64,000 nt of DNA from Leptospira ryugenii (GTDB lineage: Bacteria; Spirochaetota; Leptospiria; Leptospirales; Leptospiraceae): NCBI RefSeq assembly GCF_003114855.1, contig NZ_BFBB01000002.1, positions 124,001-188,000 of the forward strand. The letters are read 5' to 3'. Made by a program: the position numbers and the translations under genes. The notes under the pieces are model-generated. The model ran no database searches. It saw nothing but the letters and a program-made list of their open reading frames with translations, and was not told the origin of the DNA. This document shows, piece after piece, positions 31,610 through 41,715 of the stretch (within the stretch, counting starts at the first letter, position 1; each line of letters begins with the position of its first letter).

Positions 31610-33799
31610 TTGAAATTTGCTCTTCCCCTCATTTCCGAACGTGATTTGAGGGATACCCTTTCCCGTTTCCTCTTAGCCTCCAAGATCCACCGGCCAAAAT
31701 TAACTTCTGCACTACTTTTCCTCGTTGTTGTATGCCTACAGATCGTATCATATCTACTATTTGAACATTATATACGGACAAAGCGGATCCCTCTTTCTGC
31801 CTTACGAGGTTTTGTAACAAATACCATCAACCAAGAATTGGGCAAAGCTGTCGATTTAGGTGTTCTTGATTTTTCAATTCGAGAAGGATTGATCTTGGAA
31901 GATTTAGCAATCTCTCAGGAGGAAGATTTTTCGTACAATTCGTATCTTCTTAAGGTAAAGAAGGTCACATTTCATATTGAATCCTATTTTGCAAAAGTAC
32001 CACAGATTGATAGAATCGATTTTTATAGTCCTCAGTTGATTCTGAACAATGATGAAAATTTAGAAACAAGCCTCATCAAATATTTTAAATCAAGTAGAAT
32101 CAAAGAAGTTATCTTTCACGATACTCGCGTAACTTTAATTAAAGACAATGAGATTATTGTCGATTGGAAAGAAGGATGGGACATCCATTTTAAAAGAGAA
32201 GGAGAGAAAATTTTTGTAAGCTACTCCAATGGAATGTTTTGGATTCCCAATGCGACTCGGATCAAAGGACAAGGCTATTTATCTGAGACTAAAGAGGAGG
32301 ATTTTTCATTTCAATTGGAATGGAAAAACTATCCTTCCGAAGAGGCACCTTTATTAAGTAAATATTTATTGGGGGCAAATTTACAATCGGCCGTACTATC
32401 TGGTGATGCTACTTGGACTCGTTTATCGGATGGCTCCAACTTGATCAAAGGAAATGTGGAATTTGAAAATACAACGTTTACCTTTCCTTTGGTTTCTTCC
32501 TATATTGTCTCCGGATTTAGATTTCAGGAATCTTTTCTCTTTCAAAAAGACCAGGAGCTCAGAGAGTTTACGACTAGAGATTTCCTACTTAAGTGGGAGA
32601 TTCAGAAGCTCCAGGGTCCAAAAGAGATCCTCCTAGTTCGAAAAGTGCAATTTGATATTGAGGACATCGCATCTCTTTCTGATTATCTTATTGATATAGC
32701 AAGCGGAGAGTCATTGCCCATAGCAGGCAAAGTGAGAGGAAATATAGATATCAAAGAAACAGGTGAAAAAGATCGCTGGTTTCAAGTCAGAGGAGATATC
32801 AAAGGCGAAGATTTGAGCTACGGGAGTACTTCTTTTTTGTTCAAAGAAGGCCAATTTGAAATCAATGTATCTGATCAAAACCAAACTAAACTAAATCTCA
32901 AAGGTGAATTATTCAATAAACCTGTTCAATTCAATCTAACATCAATTCTCGAATGGTCTCGCTCGAAAAAGACGGATGGAACTTTTTATTACCCTCTTTC
33001 CTCAAAAACCAAGGCAAATTTGGTTTTGAAAGAATTGATCGCTAGTGATTGGATTCCGCTCTACCAAAATTGGAAACAAGATACATTGGAAGAAATCAAA
33101 GAGCGGCAAGAAAAACTCATTCCTGAAGAGTACTTCTATCAAAAGAAACTCTACAAATATTTTTTGGAAACACTGGCTTGGGAGAGCGGTATACAAGTAG
33201 ATTCTTATTATCCTTTTGAAGGGAGTGGGAGCCTTGGTCCACTAAAGGGTAGTCTTCTTGCAAAGGATGGTAGGTTCAGTTTTAATGTTAACTTACCGAA
33301 TAACGAAAGCAAGATGAGTATTGGTTCTTACTATGCTACAAAGACGCCAAATTTTTCCTTTTCCCTATTTTTAAAGGCCTATCCTTGGGGAACATCTTGG
33401 ATGTCTTTATGTGGCATGGAATTGAATCCTGAAAAAATTGAATTTGATTATTCATACAATAGCCAAGGAAGTGATTATTATACACTTTCAAAGGATGCCA
33501 GATATTCTTACTTTGTAAAATTGATCTCTACTAAAGTGACAAATAAAGAGATCATATCAAAATTAAATCTTTCGGAGAAAATTTTAAAAGATCCATTTGA
33601 TTTGGAGTTTAACTTAGATCATTATTTTGATTCGGATTATGCCCGCAATATTGTCCTTACTAGTCCAACTCTCGATATAAAAGGATATGCACAAAATAAA
33701 TCGGGTCAATTCTATTACAGTGTGTATGGACTATTGGGCGAGGTTCGTTCGTCCTGGTCCATAACAGAGGATGAAAATCGAAGATGTTCCATCAAATAA
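31610..33799 (+). CDS. large AsmA-like membrane-anchored protein
   Basis: 729 residues, TTG start. One membrane segment near residues 35-55 anchors a long periplasmic part rich in repeated beta strands, with an opening (VDLGVLDFSIREGLILEDLAI) that resembles the AsmA/TamB N-terminus. AsmA-like proteins are linked to lipid transport and outer-membrane biogenesis; this is inferred by pattern only. No alternative start is clearly better. The 3' end overlaps the next gene by 16 bases. Confidence 0.6.
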   Translation: MKFALPLISERDLRDTLSRFLLASKIHRPKLTSALLFLVVVCLQIVSYLLFEHYIRTKRIPLSALRGFVTNTINQELGKAVDLGVLDFSIREGLILEDLAISQEEDFSYNSYLLKVKKVTFHIESYFAKVPQIDRIDFYSPQLILNNDENLETSLIKYFKSSRIKEVIFHDTRVTLIKDNEIIVDWKEGWDIHFKREGEKIFVSYSNGMFWIPNATRIKGQGYLSETKEEDFSFQLEWKNYPSEEAPLLSKYLLGANLQSAVLSGDATWTRLSDGSNLIKGNVEFENTTFTFPLVSSYIVSGFRFQESFLFQKDQELREFTTRDFLLKWEIQKLQGPKEILLVRKVQFDIEDIASLSDYLIDIASGESLPIAGKVRGNIDIKETGEKDRWFQVRGDIKGEDLSYGSTSFLFKEGQFEINVSDQNQTKLNLKGELFNKPVQFNLTSILEWSRSKKTDGTFYYPLSSKTKANLVLKELIASDWIPLYQNWKQDTLEEIKERQEKLIPEEYFYQKKLYKYFLETLAWESGIQVDSYYPFEGSGSLGPLKGSLLAKDGRFSFNVNLPNNESKMSIGSYYATKTPNFSFSLFLKAYPWGTSWMSLCGMELNPEKIEFDYSYNSQGSDYYTLSKDARYSYFVKLISTKVTNKEIISKLNLSEKILKDPFDLEFNLDHYFDSDYARNIVLTSPTLDIKGYAQNKSGQFYYSVYGLLGEVRSSWSITEDENRRCSIK

Positions 33800-34161
33800 A
33801 AAGAGTCTCTTTCGTTGGCTCCCTTGTGCTAATCCTAAGTCTTCTCTTTGTATCCTGCAAGGAAGAAGGTCGCAAAGCAGACATCCCACCTAAGCTTGAT
33901 ACCCTACCTGATTTTTCTGGTCAATGGAATCTGCATGGATACCAAGACCAATTGGATAAGCCCAATCTGATTCTGTTTGATCCAGTCGAGAAGAAAGCGC
34001 AATTTGGAAACAGAATCTATCTCCTAGAAATGGATTCGATTGGGATCGGACTGAAAGCGGAAGATGAAGAATCAGTCTTTGCATATTTCTTATATTCAGA
34101 AATGAAAGGAAAAACTTGGATGGGAGTCATCGACAATAAAGTTGTCAGGTTACATCGCTAA
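33784..34161 (+). CDS. small lipoprotein, unknown function
   Basis: 125 residues with a signal peptide and a clear lipobox LLFVSC (cysteine near residue 26). The mature part is mostly beta (SGQWNLHGYQDQ, KTWMGVIDN) and may be a small envelope fold. The start overlaps the AsmA-like gene by 16 bases in another frame. The last 17 bases overlap the 3' end of lpxB on the opposite strand. Confidence 0.65.
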   Translation: MFHQIKRVSFVGSLVLILSLLFVSCKEEGRKADIPPKLDTLPDFSGQWNLHGYQDQLDKPNLILFDPVEKKAQFGNRIYLLEMDSIGIGLKAEDEESVFAYFLYSEMKGKTWMGVIDNKVVRLHR

Positions 34162-35380
34162 GGGATTGATTCTTCCAGGATTCATAGAATTTCGCAATCT
34201 CTTGAGCTGCTAACTTAGCTCCATTTGCCAATCCCAATTCTCTCTCTTTGGTTTCTTGGAGTATCTTTATAATTTTGTTTCGATACTTTCGATTTTCTAA
34301 AATTGCTAAAGCTTCCTTTACTATATATTTTGGTTCGGCTTCATTTTGTGTAAGCTCACGGCAGACTTCGGTTCCAGAAAGAATATTGGCAAGTCCTATA
34401 AATTTTGATCTAATGAGGAGTGAGCCTAATAAGTAGGTAAATAAACTAACCTTATAAAGAATCACCATTGGTTTTTCAAAAAAAAGTCCTTCCAGGGTTG
34501 CAGTACCTGAGGCTATCAAAAGTAAGTCGGATGCACTCATGACTCGAAGTGATGAGTCCCACAAATAATGAATTTTGATTTCGGGTGATCTTTCTTTCAG
34601 TTCCGAAATTTTGGCTAGAAGAAGAGGTTCCAATGCCTTATTGATATTAGGTAGTAGGAAAACGATCTCCTTTTTTTTCTTTGCAAAATGTGTATGTAGT
34701 TCTGCTGCTGAAGCCAAAAGTGGGTCTATCAATTTAGTGATCTCCCCTCGCCGTGAGCCAGGCAGGAGTCCTATAACATGTCCTTCACCCATCTGCGGTA
34801 GATCACTTGGTAGATTTGGTTCTTTCTTTAACTTTTCAGGAATTCTCTTTGTGATGGGGTGGCCGACAAATTTTGCGTTCACTCCGTACTGTTTATAAAT
34901 CTCTTCTTCGAAACGAAAGAGAGTTAACATGAGTGCAATTTGCTCTTTAATAAAATAAATTCTTTTGAATTTCCAGGCCCAAATTTGAGGTGATACATAA
35001 AAAATAGAGGGGATTCCCAAAGATTTCAGTTCTTTTGCTAATCTTAAGTTAAATCCAGGATAATCTATCAGGATCGCAAATTTGATATTCCGTTCTTTGA
35101 CCTGGTCTAAGAGTCTATAAAAAAGTTTCTTTAAAAAGGAATACTTTTTGATTGCCTCAGAAAATCCAATGACTGATAGCTTTTCCAGCTCTTCGATTGA
35201 CTCAAAGCCGCAAGAGATCATCCGTTCACCACCAATTCCAAAATAGGATAATTCCGGATGCAATGAAGATAGCTCTGTCATTAGGTCGGCACCAAGTAGA
35301 TCTCCTGAATGTTCTCCCGTAACGATCAGGACGTTCTCTTTTCCTAACTTTGGATTAAGGGATTTTTTTTTGGCTACCAT
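34145..35380 (-). CDS. lpxB: lipid-A-disaccharide synthase
   Basis: Condenses UDP-2,3-diacylglucosamine with lipid X to give the lipid A disaccharide. The 411-residue protein shows the N-terminal GEHSGDLLGADL near residue 22 and ISxFxGGGERM-type glycines, a family-typical GLLPGSRRGEI near 210, and a SGTATLE motif near 292. The start overlaps the stop of lpxI by 26 bases; the two act one after the other in lipid A synthesis. The N-terminal part reads MVAKKKSLNPKLGKEN before the core, so the true start might be a little downstream. Confidence 0.93.
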   Translation of the reverse strand: MVAKKKSLNPKLGKENVLIVTGEHSGDLLGADLMTELSSLHPELSYFGIGGERMISCGFESIEELEKLSVIGFSEAIKKYSFLKKLFYRLLDQVKERNIKFAILIDYPGFNLRLAKELKSLGIPSIFYVSPQIWAWKFKRIYFIKEQIALMLTLFRFEEEIYKQYGVNAKFVGHPITKRIPEKLKKEPNLPSDLPQMGEGHVIGLLPGSRRGEITKLIDPLLASAAELHTHFAKKKKEIVFLLPNINKALEPLLLAKISELKERSPEIKIHYLWDSSLRVMSASDLLLIASGTATLEGLFFEKPMVILYKVSLFTYLLGSLLIRSKFIGLANILSGTEVCRELTQNEAEPKYIVKEALAILENRKYRNKIIKILQETKERELGLANGAKLAAQEIAKFYESWKNQSLSDVT

Positions 35381-36206
35381 TCAGTTTTTTTACTCCACTG
35401 GGTCCTAAGACGACAAAATTGATTTTATGTGCAGTTGCAAAGGAAATCACTTCCTTTGGATTTACAACTAGTGTTTCACCTTCTTTGATACACAATGTAC
35501 GACATTGGCTTTCTTTCATTACTTGTAAAGTGTGTATCCCAATTGTTGGGAGATCAAAACGTTCATCTTGTTTTGATTTTGCAGATTTGCAGACAACCGC
35601 TGAGCCGTTCTTTTTTGTATACTCGCCACCACGTCGGATTGTGGCATCTGTTCCTTCAACAGCTTCGACAGCTATTACACTTTCATCACAGACGACTACC
35701 ATTTGCCCTATGTCTAGATCAGCCATTTTTTCTGCGTATTCCATACCGAAGGAGATATCTTTTAATTCTTGGCTCGAAAATTTTTTGGGAGTGTACCTGC
35801 CTTCTCCCAATAGAAGGGAACTAAGGTATTTTTTTTGAGATATGACTTTCACACCCATACTTTCAAATTCGTCAGCTATGGCTAAAAAAATCGGATAATC
35901 ATTTCGGTTGATGGTTTTTGCCAAAATGGAAAGGGCCTTTAGATCAAATTTTAAACCTTGGAAAAGTAAGTCTTTTCTCACCTTTCCTAACATCAAAATG
36001 TGATCAATTTTTTCTTTTTGGATCGTTTTTAGGATTTTTCCGATTTGGGTGATATGGACGGGGATAGTTCGATCGGAATACTGACGAGGCTCAAAATCTG
36101 ATTCTTTGATCGCGAGAAAGACAGGATCCTCGCCGGCAAGAAGTGCTTCCTGCATCCCAACATGAGGTAGTTCCCCTCCACCGGCAATGATCCCTAATTT
36201 ACCCAT
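35355..36206 (-). CDS. lpxI: UDP-2,3-diacylglucosamine pyrophosphatase LpxI
   Basis: LpxI (formerly DUF1009) cleaves UDP-2,3-diacylglucosamine to lipid X and UMP, taking the place of LpxH. The 283-residue protein begins with the family signature GIIAGGGELP. Other matched parts are KIDHILMLGKVRKDLL near 70, the VEAVEGTDATIRRGG segment near 180 and the THKINFVVLGP tail. It overlaps lpxB, which acts on its product, giving strong context support. It starts one base from the zinc-ribbon gene. Confidence 0.92.
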   Translation of the reverse strand: MGKLGIIAGGGELPHVGMQEALLAGEDPVFLAIKESDFEPRQYSDRTIPVHITQIGKILKTIQKEKIDHILMLGKVRKDLLFQGLKFDLKALSILAKTINRNDYPIFLAIADEFESMGVKVISQKKYLSSLLLGEGRYTPKKFSSQELKDISFGMEYAEKMADLDIGQMVVVCDESVIAVEAVEGTDATIRRGGEYTKKNGSAVVCKSAKSKQDERFDLPTIGIHTLQVMKESQCRTLCIKEGETLVVNPKEVISFATAHKINFVVLGPSGVKKLNGSQKKIP

Positions 36207-36454
36207 TAATCTCCATTAGTTGGGGAAGAAGCGGGTGCACTTGGTTCCGTTGAACTTGGCTTTGTATTGTCTTTTTTGTAATCAGTCACGTAAAAACCAG
36301 TTCCTTTAAAGATGATGCCTGCAGTTCCAGTGATCATGCGCTCCACAGTACCTTTGTTTCCGCAAAGGCATTCAGTCAGAGCATCCTCTTTCATGGATTG
36401 TACGTGTTCAAACTGTTTTCCACAGGTTTTACATGAATAATCATAGGTTGGCAT
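36206..36454 (-). CDS. FmdB-family zinc-ribbon protein
   Basis: 82 residues. The N-terminal MPTYDYSCKTCGKQFEH and the second pair CLCGNK form the CxxC...CxC zinc ribbon of the FmdB/CxxC_CxxC_SSSS family, and GTGFYVTDYK is the usual tail motif. Members are regulators or chaperone-like proteins of unclear role. An AGGAGG ribosome-binding site lies upstream of the ATG. It overlaps lpxI by one base, so it is probably on the same transcript. Confidence 0.88.
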   Translation of the reverse strand: MPTYDYSCKTCGKQFEHVQSMKEDALTECLCGNKGTVERMITGTAGIIFKGTGFYVTDYKKDNTKPSSTEPSAPASSPTNGD

Positions 36455-36465
36455 AATTTTCCTCC

Positions 36466-37899
36466 TTAATGAATCCCAATACTGATTTGAAACAAATGGA
36501 TCGATTCCGACCCTTCTTTACCACCAGAAGGTAAACAAATTTCCCATTGTGTGTTTGCCTTGAGGAGGTTGGTTTTGTCCAGTTCTTTCGAGAGCAAAGA
36601 AGGCAGGAGTACTGTCCTGCGTTGGGAAAGACTGGCTTCCATGGCATTTTCCCTTAGACCCTGAATTCGCAAAGTAAAAGTCTGCTTCCCACTTGATTTC
36701 CCTATGTGGGCACGACTGCCATTTACCCAAATAGATTCTTCATCTGCGGCAATGGTAAAGGCTGGTTGACGAGCGTTTTCGGTTTTTAGGTTCAGTTGTA
36801 AAAAGGGAATTTTTTCTTCGCTAAGTGCGTTTTGGTACACAAAAGATATTTCGTTGCTTTGGGAAGAAAAACTTCGGCATATTTCTTCCTTACTGGAATA
36901 AATGGGAAATCCAATGTCGCCTTCCTCTACGACTCGTTTTCTTCTTAGGTATTTCCCCATAAAGCCTGACGGTGGTTCATTTCCTTGCCAATTAACAAAG
37001 TCGATATGGGTATCTTCATTTTTATGAGCAAAACGCTTTTCCAATAATTCTTCCGCCTGTTTGGAGGCACTACTTTCTAAAAATCCTGAATATATCCATG
37101 CGGTAGTTTGGAGGCTAGGGTAATAACAAAGGAGAAAGACTCCAGGTTTTCCGTTCACTATCTCTTCATGTTCGTCCCGCTCAAAACAATAGGCAATATC
37201 CGGGTTTGAGATCTTGCCCACCTCAGGGTTTTCTTTTCCAGGACCCGACCTAAGGTTTACGTTCTTTCCAGTGATTTGTTTGCGGTTTTGGTAGAACAAT
37301 GAATTTGGGTGAGAGCTTAGGTAGGCAAGGTTTTGTTCTAAAAATTCCAGTTCCCATTCGCCAATCGGATCGCGGGATTGTTTTAACAAGATCGCTAAGG
37401 CTTTGCTGTAATCTGCTTCGATTCCCCTAGGATCTTCAAGTAACAGTTGTAAGAGGAAATAACTCACCTTCTCTTTAGGGATGGGTTTTTTAAAGAGAGA
37501 GAATTTGCCAACGAGAGTCCTTCTGTAGATGGGAGTTTGTGGCTTTAGCAAAGGTAAGTAGGGATCCAAGATATGTTGGTATTCTCCCCGTTTCGTTTCC
37601 CATTTCTGTATTTCTAATTGGGGTAACTTTTGGATCTCAAGCCTCGTTTGTTCCTCTGTTTTTGTTTCATTGAGTGCTAGTTCTAAATGAGCAATAGAAA
37701 GGGATAATAGGGAGAGTGTGGCATCGTTTTCAATCCGATTCTCATCCGGAAAGAGAGAGAGGAGTTTTGCATAATGCCCTTCTTCCCAAAGTCTATGCGC
37801 TCTATCCTCAGGACTTGAAAAGTCAAAGGCGAAGTAAACAAACAGTAATACGAGTATGGCAATGGCAGAAATGGCGCCAAAAACCCTAGAACGAATCAC
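36466..37899 (-). CDS. membrane-anchored protein with an SH3b domain
   Basis: 477 residues, GTG start. One N-terminal membrane segment (about 7-27) is followed by a helical region and then an SH3b domain near residues 208-270 (GKNVNLRSGPG, then the CFERDEHEEI strand). SH3b domains often bind peptidoglycan or cell-wall ligands. The C-terminal third is beta-rich without a recognised domain (SGKQTFTLRIQG). It is 11 bases from the zinc-ribbon gene on the same strand. Role unknown; a periplasmic or wall-contacting function is likely. Confidence 0.7.
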   Translation of the reverse strand: MIRSRVFGAISAIAILVLLFVYFAFDFSSPEDRAHRLWEEGHYAKLLSLFPDENRIENDATLSLLSLSIAHLELALNETKTEEQTRLEIQKLPQLEIQKWETKRGEYQHILDPYLPLLKPQTPIYRRTLVGKFSLFKKPIPKEKVSYFLLQLLLEDPRGIEADYSKALAILLKQSRDPIGEWELEFLEQNLAYLSSHPNSLFYQNRKQITGKNVNLRSGPGKENPEVGKISNPDIAYCFERDEHEEIVNGKPGVFLLCYYPSLQTTAWIYSGFLESSASKQAEELLEKRFAHKNEDTHIDFVNWQGNEPPSGFMGKYLRRKRVVEEGDIGFPIYSSKEEICRSFSSQSNEISFVYQNALSEEKIPFLQLNLKTENARQPAFTIAADEESIWVNGSRAHIGKSSGKQTFTLRIQGLRENAMEASLSQRRTVLLPSLLSKELDKTNLLKANTQWEICLPSGGKEGSESIHLFQISIGIH

Positions 37900-37919
37900 A
37901 AGCGCCTGCCTTGAAAAGA

Positions 37920-39458
37920 TTAGAGATTGTCAGGTAAGAGTTGGTTGCGATCGATTCCATATTCTTCAAAGAGGGCATTCTTTGCGACGTAGTATCGATG
38001 TAGGTTGATATTGTAATCAACCTTAGCTCTAACGAGAGATAGCTGGTCTTGCACTAAAGTGTCTAAGGCGTTCTTTACAGTCAAAGCATTGAATCTTCCC
38101 TGTTGGAAAGAACGTACGACTCCAGCATAGTATTTCCTGGACTCTTCTTCCGTTTTTTTCGCGTTTTCCATGATCTTGAAAGAAGCTTTAAGGATGTCGA
38201 TACGTGTCCTAACATCATCAGCAACCGATTTGGTTAAATCCTCTTCTTCCAGTTTCACTTGGCGTTTTTGTATCTCGGCATCACGTAGTCCAGCCTTTAC
38301 ACCTTTGTCTGCGATTGGGTAGCTCAAATCAAGACTTCCCTGCATGACAGGGTAACTATAAGAGAAAACGCCATTTCGTGAGTTTGTATAATTGGAGCTA
38401 GGTCCTTCTAAGTTCTGAGCTTGGTAGCCGTAAGTGCCCGCCGCTTTTAGGCTTGGCATAGCATCTTGTTTTGCATTTTTCATGGCAAGTTCTGCATTCT
38501 CTTTCTTACGCTGGATAGCTTTGAAATCAGCACGGTTCTTAAATGCGTACGCAATGTCCTCGTCATAGTTCAGGTTTTTGGGGAGTTCTTCTGAGAGGGG
38601 AGAGCTAGTTCCAAATTGCGCAGTCTCAGAGAGATTTAGGCTTCGGATGAGTTTACGTTTTGCTTCTTCTCTTTCGGCAGAGGCTTGTGCCATTTGGCCT
38701 TCAACTTGCGCAAGGAGTGCATTCCATTGATTGACTTCGAAGGATTCCGAGAGACCTAATCCTTGTTTTCTGACAGTTAGGTCGCGGATGGTCTTTGTAT
38801 TTTTTAGGAGTTGTTCAAAGGTTTGGTAGCTTGATTCTTTGACAGCATAATTCCAGTAGTCTACAAGAGAGCCTACAACTTTCTCGGCTACCTGAACTTC
38901 CAATTGGTCTTTTAAAATTTCCGACTGGTTTTCAATCATCTTCTCCATATTTCTTTCTTTGGAACCAAAGCTATTCTTCCAAAGGTCTTGGGCAATGGTA
39001 ACTTGGAGAGTGTCGGTATAGAGAGGAGGGATCCCTAAAGAAGTAAAGCCTGAAGGAGTAGTCGCCGCATTTTCAAAGGCGTTGGAGTCAAAGCGCGTAC
39101 TCTTTGCCTCGAGTTTGAAATAGGTCCCTGTGGTGAACAAACGATCTATACCTGCCGTGTAGGTAGTCGTTTGGGTTTTGGTTCCTGAGAAGATATTGTT
39201 CTGGTTGAAAGGAAATCGTTTTTGGTCTAGCTCGGCTTCTGCAAAGGCACGGTAGCTGTAGCGTCCTTCAAATTTTAAAAGGTCTGAATCCGCTTTCGCA
39301 AGTTCCAATCGCGCCCGCATCACCTCGCGGTTGTTCTCAATCGTATACTTAACGGCGTCTTTCAGCGTTAAGGTAAAGAGTTTGTCCGACTCTGCGGCTA
39401 GGAGCGAAAGAGAGGACAGAACCATGGCTACCATGGCAATGATTGAACGTTGTTCCAT
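37920..39458 (-). CDS. TolC-family outer-membrane protein
   Basis: 512 residues with a signal peptide (MEQRSIIAMVAMVLSSLSLLAA). The two repeats of the OEP fold are visible as long helices with heptad spacing (VQVAEKVVGSLVDYWNYAVKE, then EEDLTKSVADDVRTRIDILKASFKI) and short beta strands such as YTAGIDRLFTTGTYF. This is the channel-tunnel partner of type I secretion and RND or MacB-type efflux pumps. No membrane-fusion protein or inner-membrane pump lies next to it, so the partner is elsewhere. Confidence 0.85.
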   Translation of the reverse strand: MEQRSIIAMVAMVLSSLSLLAAESDKLFTLTLKDAVKYTIENNREVMRARLELAKADSDLLKFEGRYSYRAFAEAELDQKRFPFNQNNIFSGTKTQTTTYTAGIDRLFTTGTYFKLEAKSTRFDSNAFENAATTPSGFTSLGIPPLYTDTLQVTIAQDLWKNSFGSKERNMEKMIENQSEILKDQLEVQVAEKVVGSLVDYWNYAVKESSYQTFEQLLKNTKTIRDLTVRKQGLGLSESFEVNQWNALLAQVEGQMAQASAEREEAKRKLIRSLNLSETAQFGTSSPLSEELPKNLNYDEDIAYAFKNRADFKAIQRKKENAELAMKNAKQDAMPSLKAAGTYGYQAQNLEGPSSNYTNSRNGVFSYSYPVMQGSLDLSYPIADKGVKAGLRDAEIQKRQVKLEEEDLTKSVADDVRTRIDILKASFKIMENAKKTEEESRKYYAGVVRSFQQGRFNALTVKNALDTLVQDQLSLVRAKVDYNINLHRYYVAKNALFEEYGIDRNQLLPDNL

Positions 39459-39496
39459 ACTTAACTATCTGACCTCTCTTCCTTTTCGTTTCTCTG

Positions 39497-40387
39497 CTAT
39501 TTTTTTACCAGAGCTTTCATTTTTTCACCCACCTCACCAATGTGAGCGCAGATTCCAATGCCAGCATCTTTCATTGCGGCAATTTTGGATGTTGCCGTTC
39601 CCATACCACCGGAGATGATCGCACCAGCATGTCCCATCCTTTTGCCTGGAGGGGCTGTTTGGCCTGCAATGAACCCGACGACAGGCTTTTTGCAATGAGC
39701 TTTGATATAGGCGGCCGCTTCCTCTTCCGATGTACCACCAATTTCTCCGATCATGACAATGCCTTGTGTTTCTGGGTCTTCATTCAAGAGTCGCACTGCC
39801 TCAGTATGGTTCATACCCGGTACTGGGTCTCCACCGATACCGATACAAGTCGACTGTCCGAGTCCTGCTGCAGTCAAGGACGCAACAGATTCGTAAGTGA
39901 GGGTTCCAGAGCGGGAAACAATGCCTATGTTTCCTTCTGCATGGATAAACGCTGGCATGATCCCCATTTTTACTTTGTACTTAGGACTGATGACACCTGG
40001 GCAGTTAGGGCCGACCAAGCGGGACTTGGAATTGCGGAGGACGCTATATACCTTCAGCATGTCATGAGTTGGGATGCCTTCCGTAATACAGATGATGAGA
40101 GGGATTTCTGCGAAAATACTCTCCAAAATGGCATCGGCTGCGAATGGAGGTGGTACGAAAATCAAGGAGGCATTCGCCCCATCTTCCTTCATTGCATCTT
40201 TTACTGTATTGCGAACGGGAGCAGTCTTTCCAGATTCAGATGTCCAAGTTTGGCCACCTTTGCCTGGAGTCACTCCTGCAACGACCTTTGTTCCGTATTC
40301 TAACATTTGCGTTGCATGGAAGGAACCTTCTTTACCGGTAATCCCTTGCACTACAACGCGTGTATTTGCATCAACTAATACTGCCAT
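39497..40387 (-). CDS. sucD: succinate-CoA ligase, alpha subunit
   Basis: Converts succinyl-CoA to succinate with nucleoside triphosphate formation in the TCA cycle. The CoA-binding N-terminus ([15 protein letters not shown]) and the phosphohistidine loop ([14 protein letters not shown]) are present. I start it at the ATG at 40387 because AAGGGAAG lies just upstream; an earlier ATG at 40441 would add 18 residues that the family lacks and overlap sucC. About 296 residues, usual length. It follows sucC by 13 bases. Confidence 0.96.
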   Translation of the reverse strand: MAVLVDANTRVVVQGITGKEGSFHATQMLEYGTKVVAGVTPGKGGQTWTSESGKTAPVRNTVKDAMKEDGANASLIFVPPPFAADAILESIFAEIPLIICITEGIPTHDMLKVYSVLRNSKSRLVGPNCPGVISPKYKVKMGIMPAFIHAEGNIGIVSRSGTLTYESVASLTAAGLGQSTCIGIGGDPVPGMNHTEAVRLLNEDPETQGIVMIGEIGGTSEEEAAAYIKAHCKKPVVGFIAGQTAPPGKRMGHAGAIISGGMGTATSKIAAMKDAGIGICAHIGEVGEKMKALVKK

Positions 40388-40400
40388 ATTGATTCTTCCC

Positions 40401-41570
40401 TTATTTTTTGATGAGGGAGACAATCTTGTCTGCCGCATCACGGAGTCCTTCTACTCCTACGATGTTCAATCCTGATTCGTTTAGGATTCGTTTTCCTTCT
40501 TCTGCATTGGTTCCTTTTAATCGAACCACCACAGGGACATGGATGTTTACCTTTTTGGCGGCTTCAATCACCCCATTGGCAACTCGGTCACAACGTACGA
40601 TCCCACCAAAGATATTTACAAAGATACCTTTTACATTGGGGTCAGAGAGGATAAGGCGAAAGCCATTCTCGACTGTGACTGGATTTGCTCCACCGCCGAC
40701 ATCTAAGAAGTTTGCTGGCTCAGCACCTGCTAATTTTACGATATCCATGGTAGCCATGGCAAGACCAGCACCATTGACCATACATCCTATGTTACCATCT
40801 AACTTTACATAGTTGAGGTCAAATTCTTTGGCTTTTACTTCGTAGGGGTCTTCTTCTGTGATATCTCTCAGCGCAAGATTGTCCGCATGACGGAACATTG
40901 CATTCTCATCCAGATCTAATTTACAGTCACCAGCAATGATCTCGTTTTGTTTGGTAAGGATCAAAGGGTTGATTTCTAAGAGAGCAGCATCTTCTTTGAT
41001 ATAGGCTGTGTAAATTGCACTGACAAGGTTGAAGAAAGATTTCTGTGCTTCAGCTGGAATTTGCAATGCAAAGGCAAGCTCTCTAATCTGAGCTGCTTGG
41101 ATTCCGATGCCTGGGTCTACAGGTATTTTGATGATCTTTTCAGGAGTTGAGTGGGCCACCTCTTCGATGTCCATACCACCTTCGGTAGAGGCCATGATGA
41201 TGGTCTTTCTAAGAGACCTGTCGAGTAGAATGGATAGGTAGTACTCTTTCGCAATTTCTAAACCTTGCTCCAAATAAACCTTCAGAACTTTTTTGCCTTC
41301 TGGTCCAGTTTGTGGAGTCACGAGTTGCATGCCGAGGATCTTATCGATAGCAGCTTTTGCATCTTCTTTGGTTTTCGTAACTTTGACTCCGCCACCCTTT
41401 CCACGCCCACCGGCATGGATTTGGGCTTTCACAACAACAACGGGAGACTTTTGAACGACTTCATTGTATGCTTTTTCCCATTCATTGGCAGATTCTACAA
41501 TCTTTCCGAAGGGGACATTGGCATTGTGTCTACGTAGGATTTCTTTGGCCTGGTATTCGTGGACTTTCAT
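40401..41570 (-). CDS. sucC: succinate-CoA ligase, beta subunit
   Basis: ATP-grasp subunit of the same enzyme, 389 residues. It shows the N-terminal [14 protein letters not shown], the nucleotide-binding [15 protein letters not shown] near residue 50, and the succinate-binding LDVGGGAN near 260 followed by [10 protein letters not shown] near 322. The gene lies upstream of sucD as in most bacteria. The 145-base gap upstream holds two CTTAGGC direct repeats and probably the promoter. Confidence 0.96.
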   Translation of the reverse strand: MKVHEYQAKEILRRHNANVPFGKIVESANEWEKAYNEVVQKSPVVVVKAQIHAGGRGKGGGVKVTKTKEDAKAAIDKILGMQLVTPQTGPEGKKVLKVYLEQGLEIAKEYYLSILLDRSLRKTIIMASTEGGMDIEEVAHSTPEKIIKIPVDPGIGIQAAQIRELAFALQIPAEAQKSFFNLVSAIYTAYIKEDAALLEINPLILTKQNEIIAGDCKLDLDENAMFRHADNLALRDITEEDPYEVKAKEFDLNYVKLDGNIGCMVNGAGLAMATMDIVKLAGAEPANFLDVGGGANPVTVENGFRLILSDPNVKGIFVNIFGGIVRCDRVANGVIEAAKKVNIHVPVVVRLKGTNAEEGKRILNESGLNIVGVEGLRDAADKIVSLIKK

Positions 41571-41605
41571 GGATTTCCTTGTCTATTTGGTGCTACCGCC
41601 TCTAA

Positions 41606-41623
41606 CTTAGGCGTGTCTTAGGC
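41606..41623. repeat. two 7-base direct repeats upstream of sucC
   Basis: CTTAGGC occurs at 41606-41612 and 41617-41623, spaced one helical turn (11 bases) apart, about 40-55 bases from the sucC start. Such spacing suits two protein subunits on one face of the DNA, but no regulator is known. Short enough to be chance. Confidence 0.3.
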
Positions 41624-41715
41624 TCAAGGATCGAATGTTCCCTTAGACTGTCAAGTCAAGTGCAAACAAAATCCAAGGACAAACTGGACGATTCTACTTG
41701 TATACAATCTGGGAA

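Noticed and set aside
39542..40303. A long open frame opposite sucD
   Set aside because: Antisense to a clear enzyme; its sequence (many cysteines and histidines) has no protein-like pattern, so it is a shadow of sucD codon bias.
40388..40441. An 18-codon N-terminal extension for sucD
   Set aside because: It would overlap the 3' end of sucC, and a good ribosome-binding site sits before the inner ATG at 40387.
41640..41680. TTGACTTGACA on the reverse strand before sucC as a -35 box
   Set aside because: No acceptable -10 sequence at 16-18 bases downstream, so I did not call it a promoter.
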